From assembly GCA_030407315.1 (NCBI GenBank), contig JALQPE010001688.1, positions 372,001 to 436,000 on the forward strand: 64,000 nucleotides of DNA. Direction: 5' to 3'. This DNA is from Asparagopsis taxiformis. Taxonomy: Eukaryota > Rhodophyta > Florideophyceae > Bonnemaisoniales > Bonnemaisoniaceae. A program made the position numbers and the translations under genes. Position 1 is the stretch's first letter. Every line of letters begins with the position of its first letter. The notes beneath the pieces are model-generated. The model was not told the DNA's origin, made no database searches, and was given only the letters and a program-made list of their open reading frames with translations. Of the stretch, positions 59,025 through 64,000 are shown in pieces.

Positions 59025-60689
59025 CTAGTCTTTGCTGGATCCATCTTGTACATGTGCATCGGCCTTATCCTCCGTGGAAAGTTTCATGACCGTGCCCACA
59101 GCGATTGTCTTCCCCTCATCCCGAATCATGAAACGCCCCAGCTGTGGGAAAATATCATACGGTTCGATGCATATTGGCTGTGAAGTTCTCAATCTCACTA
59201 TACACTTCATTCCAGGTTTCACAAACTTGGGGTTCTTATGCTTAACCTTTCCTGTCTTCTTATCGAGCTCTGCCAGTAATTTGGTAACTGTGAATTCTTC
59301 CACAGCAGAGTGAATATGCATTACTGCTGAGTAGCCTGCACAAATAATACTCTTATGTTCAAGGATCATCAGTTTTGCAATGAAGGATCGCGTATATGAT
59401 ACAAGATCATGCGGAGAGCACAACACAAATCCGACCCGGACATCCTCCTCTTCAATGCCCTTTAGACGAAGGCGAACCACATCCCCAGGTTCTGCCGCCT
59501 GAGCCACTGATCCTTCCAATTGTAGAGCATCGACTACCACTTCATCACGGTTTGGCATAATAATTAGCTTATCGTTAACCTGAATTATCCCTGATTCCAG
59601 CTTGCCCATCACCATTGTACCCATCTCTTTGTGCTTCTCAGAAATGGGCATCTTAACCGGTCCAGTTAGCAAACGCTCCGGCGGACGTAAGTGCTCCAAT
59701 GTGTCCAGAAGGGATTCACCAGGGTACCAGTTACAAACGCTTTGCGGCACTTTCTCCTTGAGATTGTGCCCCGTAAATCCAGACACCGGGATCCATGTCA
59801 GACCTTTTGGATTCCAGCCCACTTGCTTGAGATATGGTTCAAGCTTTGTCTTACATTCAGTATAACGCTCCTTACTCCAAGTACCATCCGCATTCAACAC
59901 ACTTGGATCGTCGAGTTTGTTAATGACAACAATCATCTGACGAACACCAGAAGTCTTTGCAAGCATTGCATGTTCTCTCGTCTGACCACCTCTCTCGAAA
60001 CCAGACTCAAACTCACCTTGTCTGGCTGAGATGACAAGGATGCCAATATCTGCCTGCGAAGCACCACCGATCATATGGGGCACATAATTCTTATGACCAG
60101 GGGCGTCAAGAATAGTGAAGCGCCTTGTTTGAGTGGTAAAACTAGCTTGTCCGCATTCCTCGGTCTTTCCCTTAGCACGTTCCTGTTCCGAAGTATCGAG
60201 GGCAAAGGCAAACTTCCAGCTCTCCCTACTCAAAGCTTTTGCTTCCTTTTCATACTTTTCCATAGTTCGATCATCCACATTACCCGTCAACACAAGAATA
60301 TGCCCTGAAATAGTACTTTTACCAGCATCCACATGACCGAGAAGGACGACATTGAGGGGTTTTTTCTGATCGAGAGCGGCCTTCTTTTCCTCCTGCCTCG
60401 CAGCATTTTCAGCAGCAGCGGAGGGTTTAGATGGGGGTTTTTGCTTGGTCTCCGGCGGCGGATTTGAAGGAGCGGCTGCAGCGGCATGATCATTAGCGGC
60501 AGCATCGGAGGCGGAGGCTTGGACGAATTTTGGCTTGCCAGGCTGAATAGTGACCGCTTGCACGGCGGGCTCGAGGGAGGCGGTGTCGTCGTCCCAGGCG
60601 GGTTGGGTCGGTTCGGCGGAATCGTTCGGCTCCGGTGGCGACGGTTGAGGAAGCCATGAGGGAACAAATTCACTCGCTTGCGGATTCAT
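59025..60689 (-). CDS. Eukaryotic release factor 3 (eRF3/SUP35), GTPase
   Basis: The 554-aa protein is a translational GTPase with G1 GHVDAGKST, switch I at KGKTEECGQASF, G3 DAPGHKN, G4 NKLD and domains II-III (VMGKLESGIIQVND and GRFMIRDEGKTIAVG). Wording is that of eRF3 (GSPT/Sup35), not Hbs1 or EF1A. The N-terminal ~100 residues are Pro/Ala/Ser/Lys-rich; the very first residues, NPQASEFVPSW, form a PAM2 motif, which lets eRF3 bind the MLLE domain of poly(A)-binding protein. No Gln/Asn-rich prion segment is present. eRF3 helps eRF1 end translation at stop codons. Intronless. Confidence 0.94.
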   Translation of the reverse strand: MNPQASEFVPSWLPQPSPPEPNDSAEPTQPAWDDDTASLEPAVQAVTIQPGKPKFVQASASDAAANDHAAAAAPSNPPPETKQKPPSKPSAAAENAARQEEKKAALDQKKPLNVVLLGHVDAGKSTISGHILVLTGNVDDRTMEKYEKEAKALSRESWKFAFALDTSEQERAKGKTEECGQASFTTQTRRFTILDAPGHKNYVPHMIGGASQADIGILVISARQGEFESGFERGGQTREHAMLAKTSGVRQMIVVINKLDDPSVLNADGTWSKERYTECKTKLEPYLKQVGWNPKGLTWIPVSGFTGHNLKEKVPQSVCNWYPGESLLDTLEHLRPPERLLTGPVKMPISEKHKEMGTMVMGKLESGIIQVNDKLIIMPNRDEVVVDALQLEGSVAQAAEPGDVVRLRLKGIEEEDVRVGFVLCSPHDLVSYTRSFIAKLMILEHKSIICAGYSAVMHIHSAVEEFTVTKLLAELDKKTGKVKHKNPKFVKPGMKCIVRLRTSQPICIEPYDIFPQLGRFMIRDEGKTIAVGTVMKLSTEDKADAHVQDGSSKD

Positions 60690-61045
60690 CGTTGAGATTG
60701 GCGCGACGCGGATGTGCGCTAGCGAGCGCTCGGGCGATCACGGACGGAATGGAGCAACTTAGTTGCGGGCGAATTTGATGTAAGCGTGGAGGGCGAGTGG
60801 AGACGAGTCAAAATGTGATGCAGCACGAGAAAGTGGGCTCGGTCGCGATTTCGGCAGACGCCGCGCAATCGTGCTACCAAACGCGGACGGTGGCATGTGA
60901 CAAAGCGCCATAGTTACAGCTGTCATAGTCACTGCAGTGGCTTTTATTTTCTTTTGTTTTTCAACTCACTGTGCGGCCGACTTGGCAATTACCTCTTCTG
61001 TGCGTTCCACTCGTGGACACGCCTATCAAATCAAATAGTTGCACC
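60690..61045. other. Spacer upstream of eRF3
   Basis: A 356-bp region between tandem minus-strand genes, CG-rich near 60,700-60,760. No element can be named. Confidence 0.4.
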
Positions 61046-62689
61046 TCAACGTTCGACCGGTGGGAACACGTTGTTGACTTCTCCCAGGATGTTTACTACT
61101 CGGCCCTTGTACAATTCTGACAACGCGAGTTCCGTTCTTCGCTTGACGTCCCGTGTTTCGTTTGCCAACTCGTCAAATTTAGGCGTTTCCTTGGCGAGAT
61201 CCGCTGCTGCTCTCGCCCTGCGCGTGCGTACCACATCGATTGCACCATGCATTCTTTCAGCCACGTGCTTCTTCTCCAGCACCGATCGCGCAACACGTTC
61301 CAACAGTTTCGGGTTGCATTGCAGACCCAAAATCCTCCTTGATTCTGAACTATTAATTCCACCAATGGCCGCTTGAACGGCACATTGCATCTCCTTCACC
61401 TCTTCTATACCCACCGCTTTTATACAGTCTGGGGCACTTGCTGCTTGTTGCATGATCAGTCCAATGTCAGAGTTGCCAGAGCGTGAGAATTCAGCCAGTC
61501 TCTGTGAGAGGAATGCGTCAATCTCCAGTTGATCTGTGAGATAAAGCTCCCTCACATTTGCATCTGTAAGCGTGATTGTATTCGCTTCAGATGCCACATC
61601 ATCCTGACCGTCGTTCACTGTTATTATTTGTTCGCCGGTTACGTCGCTGCTTTCATCCCAATTAATTCCACCAGTAGAACCAGTCGTTTCAACTGCAACA
61701 TCACAACTACCTTCCTGTTCGACTCCAGTCCCCGAAGCATCAATTTCAATTCCCCAGTCGATCTCAGCAACAGTAGTAGACGACGCAGTCTCTGCCAAAC
61801 CGGTCACCTCCCCTGTAGAAAGCATTGCTCCCCAGTCAATATCACCCTGCGCAGAATCTGCTGCTTCGCCAACATCAACCACCTTTGATTCACGTGTCAA
61901 ACTGTCAACATCACCCTCCATGACTGCCCTAACAGTCTCACATAGCACATCATTCTTACCACCATCACCAGCAACATAGCGAGCAAACTGCTCGTAATAC
62001 GCCAAAGCCTTGACAAAGGCATCATCCCTCGCCAGAGAAACGGCCTTCCTCAACATCTCTGGTACACGTTTTGCAACCGCTTCGCGTAACTGCGCTTCGA
62101 AATCCACATCTTGACCATCGACCATATCAAACTCCTCGCAAGCTTCTACAAATCTTTCCTTCGCCTCCTCAGCGCCACGAATAGCCGGAGCTTCCCTTCT
62201 CGCAAAATCGGTGACATCAGTCTGCAACTTCGATATAGTAGCTCTCAACGCCGTAGCTTCAATATCAGCATTACGCACAATCAATTGTGCGCAATCGGCC
62301 AGAAAGACCGACTTGCTCTGAAAGGCTGTCACGGCATCCGACCAAGCACGAACCACCGGGCTCTTCCAGCGGCCAATGAGGTCCTTATCCGGGCCGGCAT
62401 TCCATTGCGGAGGCGCTTCAGGCGACGCGAGGGCATCGCGGACGTCGAGTACGCGAAAGTAGTTGAGATTGTAGTGCGGGGGGAGTGAGTCGATTTTGAG
62501 TGTTTGTTTGGCGGACGGTGGCGTTGCTGCCAATGCTACGCGAACGAGTGCACGCGCCGATTTGAGAAGTACATGCCAGTTGCGAGGAATTCTTCGACGG
62601 TCAATTAGCCAGTCGAGGAACTTTGCATAATCGATATCGATGGGTAGCTCCTCCTCTGCAACTGGTTGCGATTGGATTTGTTGGACCAT
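61046..62689 (-). CDS. CDK5RAP3: CDK5RAP3/C53, UFMylation-linked ER-phagy receptor
   Basis: The 547-aa protein opens with DIDYAKFLDWLIDRRRIPRNW (family start KLLDWLVDRR), then HYNLNYFRVLDVRDAL and LIVRNADIE, all C53/LZAP landmarks. A coiled-coil region and an intrinsically disordered acidic middle (about 275-365) follow, with IDWGAML, IDWGIEI and INWDESS, that is, three shuffled ATG8-interacting motifs of the kind described for plant and human C53, which bind ATG8 and UFM1. The C-terminal helices (ALSELYKGRVVNIL) match the UFL1-binding end. It joins UFL1 and DDRGK1 in ribosome-linked ER-phagy. Intronless. Confidence 0.92.
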   Translation of the reverse strand: MVQQIQSQPVAEEELPIDIDYAKFLDWLIDRRRIPRNWHVLLKSARALVRVALAATPPSAKQTLKIDSLPPHYNLNYFRVLDVRDALASPEAPPQWNAGPDKDLIGRWKSPVVRAWSDAVTAFQSKSVFLADCAQLIVRNADIEATALRATISKLQTDVTDFARREAPAIRGAEEAKERFVEACEEFDMVDGQDVDFEAQLREAVAKRVPEMLRKAVSLARDDAFVKALAYYEQFARYVAGDGGKNDVLCETVRAVMEGDVDSLTRESKVVDVGEAADSAQGDIDWGAMLSTGEVTGLAETASSTTVAEIDWGIEIDASGTGVEQEGSCDVAVETTGSTGGINWDESSDVTGEQIITVNDGQDDVASEANTITLTDANVRELYLTDQLEIDAFLSQRLAEFSRSGNSDIGLIMQQAASAPDCIKAVGIEEVKEMQCAVQAAIGGINSSESRRILGLQCNPKLLERVARSVLEKKHVAERMHGAIDVVRTRRARAAADLAKETPKFDELANETRDVKRRTELALSELYKGRVVNILGEVNNVFPPVER

Positions 62690-64000
62690 TTTGTTTTTCG
62701 GTGACGTTTCGGTCGCGAATTGGACTGACTGAGACTGGGCGTATGATGCGCGCCATTCGGGAGCAAGGTGGAAAAGCAGAGGGAGTGAGCAAGTTGGTTG
62801 TTGGCTTGTACACGTGTCAGTTTTGTTTGGACTGGGAAGAAATTTTCGATGCGTTTTTGTGTATGTGGTCCACGGGTAGGTCCGGCTGGACCGAAGTGAT
62901 TGATGGCGTTTTCCGATAAGTGAATGATATTTTGAAAGAATTTCAAGGCTTTCGCTTGATCCAGTCGCTGCTCGGCAGACACTTTGATAGTGAACAGGAC
63001 AAGTCTAAATGGTCGAGTGAATCAAATTAGTCTTTCGCTTACAAGATGTTACGAGAAAAACAAAGGCAGCGTCTCACCCTGGTCAGCATCTGTCCGATAA
63101 AAGGACAGGTATCGAGACTGTCTTTTCGCACTCTTGCGCATTTGTGCTTCCATTTCTACAACAAAAGTCTAGAAGCCGTGACGCTGACGCTGCCGTTCGA
63201 GTAGCACATCCAAGAGGAACATCCTTTTTGTGTACGTTGGCAGATTACAGAAAGGTGATAGTACACGAGATTGAGACTGTTCATGTTGTTATCCTCTGCA
63301 GACTTACAGCGATTTGAATTGGAAGGCTGACTGCTTTGAAATTCACCGCAATATATGTTACAAAACAGTCGTGATCCTTCAATGTCTTGCTATGCCTCGA
63401 GTCAATTCACTATGGATCGCGGTGTCGTGCGCACAGTGCGTTGCTGACAATGAATCTATGTAAAGCGATGATGAGTCTAAAATGTACGTCTGTAAAATAG
63501 AAATAGATTTTGTTGCACAGGGAGTGGTGCTGTGGTATACAGCTCCTGCATCTGAGATTTATTTTCAGCACAGCGATTGGACGATTACAGATTCCATTTT
63601 CATTTCAAATGAATACCTTTTGCGACAGTGCTCCCTTCACATATCAATTTTTTCCCACATGTCGGCCACCAGTGCTATCCCAGAGGACACAGTGTAAGAC
63701 TTTCCAGCATACTTCTGCCGGCTCAACACATGAATGGCGAATATGTTGGAGTATATTTCATGTTACTCTTTGGTCGTGTAGCGCTATACACATGTGGAAC
63801 ACATGAATTAAAGGAAATGTTCCACCTGGATGCGCAACGTTGTCTAACTGGAATTACGGAACAAGTTGACCTGGTCATGTGACATAAAGCGTTGCCAACG
63901 ACTGCCCACAAGTGCAGATGTTGAGCTCTGGTTGCCGGCCTTTGTGCGTGAATGGGCGCATCATCACGTCGAACCGGTGGTACTGTCAGTGAGGTAGCTG
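62690..64000. other. 1.3-kb end region without supported gene
   Basis: No gene was recognised. A minus-strand stretch around 63085-63160 (reading MEAQMRKSAKRQSRYL after an acceptor-like TTGTTGTAG) could be an exon joined to a frame below 62982, but the downstream frame runs over the CDK5RAP3 start, so it is not called. Frames at 63482-63882 appear to be chance. Confidence 0.35.

Noticed and set aside
62605..63170. Exon-like minus-strand reading upstream of CDK5RAP3
   Set aside because: The second frame continues over the CDK5RAP3 start without a stop, and the peptide matches nothing known.
1..64000. tRNA, rRNA, transposon and CRISPR signals
   Set aside because: I looked for T-loop and cloverleaf signatures, reverse transcriptase or transposase motifs, and spaced repeats and saw none. 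A tRNAscan or repeat search could still find weak ones.

Overview
This is eukaryotic nuclear DNA, most likely from a red alga (Rhodophyta) with a compact genome. The clues are: an NADPH oxidase whose NADPH-binding half is split by four extra membrane helices, an arrangement I recall from red algal Rboh proteins; two short proteins that begin MAFV and have plastid-type leaders; plastid or plant-like families (DUF1350, Shewanella-like phosphatase, plant-like complex I B18); few, short GT-AG introns (about 70-130 nt); and moderate GC. The lineage call is inference; eukaryotic origin is certain (U1 snRNA, Sec16, APC2, eRF3, TRAPP). I recognise no transposon, rRNA, tRNA or CRISPR.

Layout. 1-5 kb: end of an unidentified gene, a Shewanella-like protein phosphatase and a PH-domain protein kinase. 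5-10.7 kb: a gene-poor stretch with strand-biased composition. 10.7-16.0 kb: two almost identical U1 snRNA genes pointing outwards around glycosylasparaginase, a cardiolipin synthase-like enzyme and a nucleoside diphosphate kinase. 16-26 kb: ERCC1 and a very large single-exon SEC16, divergent. 28-35 kb: exostosin-type glycosyltransferase, a 647-aa orphan and the NADPH oxidase. 35-39 kb: two putative plastid orphans, pyruvate dehydrogenase E2 and a small spliced complex I subunit (NDUFB7/B18). 39-45 kb: APC2, a hidden three-exon MZT1 (MOZART1) and an atypical E2F, a cell-cycle group with palindromic E2F sites between the last two. 45-50 kb: ATP sulfurylase and a head-to-head pair of DUF1350 paralogues, one lacking the nucleophile serine. 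51-63 kb: a secreted orphan, tRNA Um44 methyltransferase TRM44, DPH1, IAH1-like esterase, a TPR protein, TRAPPC1, eRF3 and CDK5RAP3/C53.

Genes lie on both strands in divergent or convergent pairs. Seven of 29 protein genes show introns. Two of them (NDUFB7, MZT1) have exons so short that only reading splice sites against the family pattern reveals them. Exon joins were deduced by eye from GT/AG sites, reading phase and family alignment from memory; none was tested against transcripts. Functional themes are house-keeping: ER export and traffic (SEC16, TRAPPC1), translation (eRF3, DPH1, TRM44), mitochondrial metabolism (PDC-E2, NDUFB7, cardiolipin), cell cycle and repair (APC2, MZT1, E2F, ERCC1).
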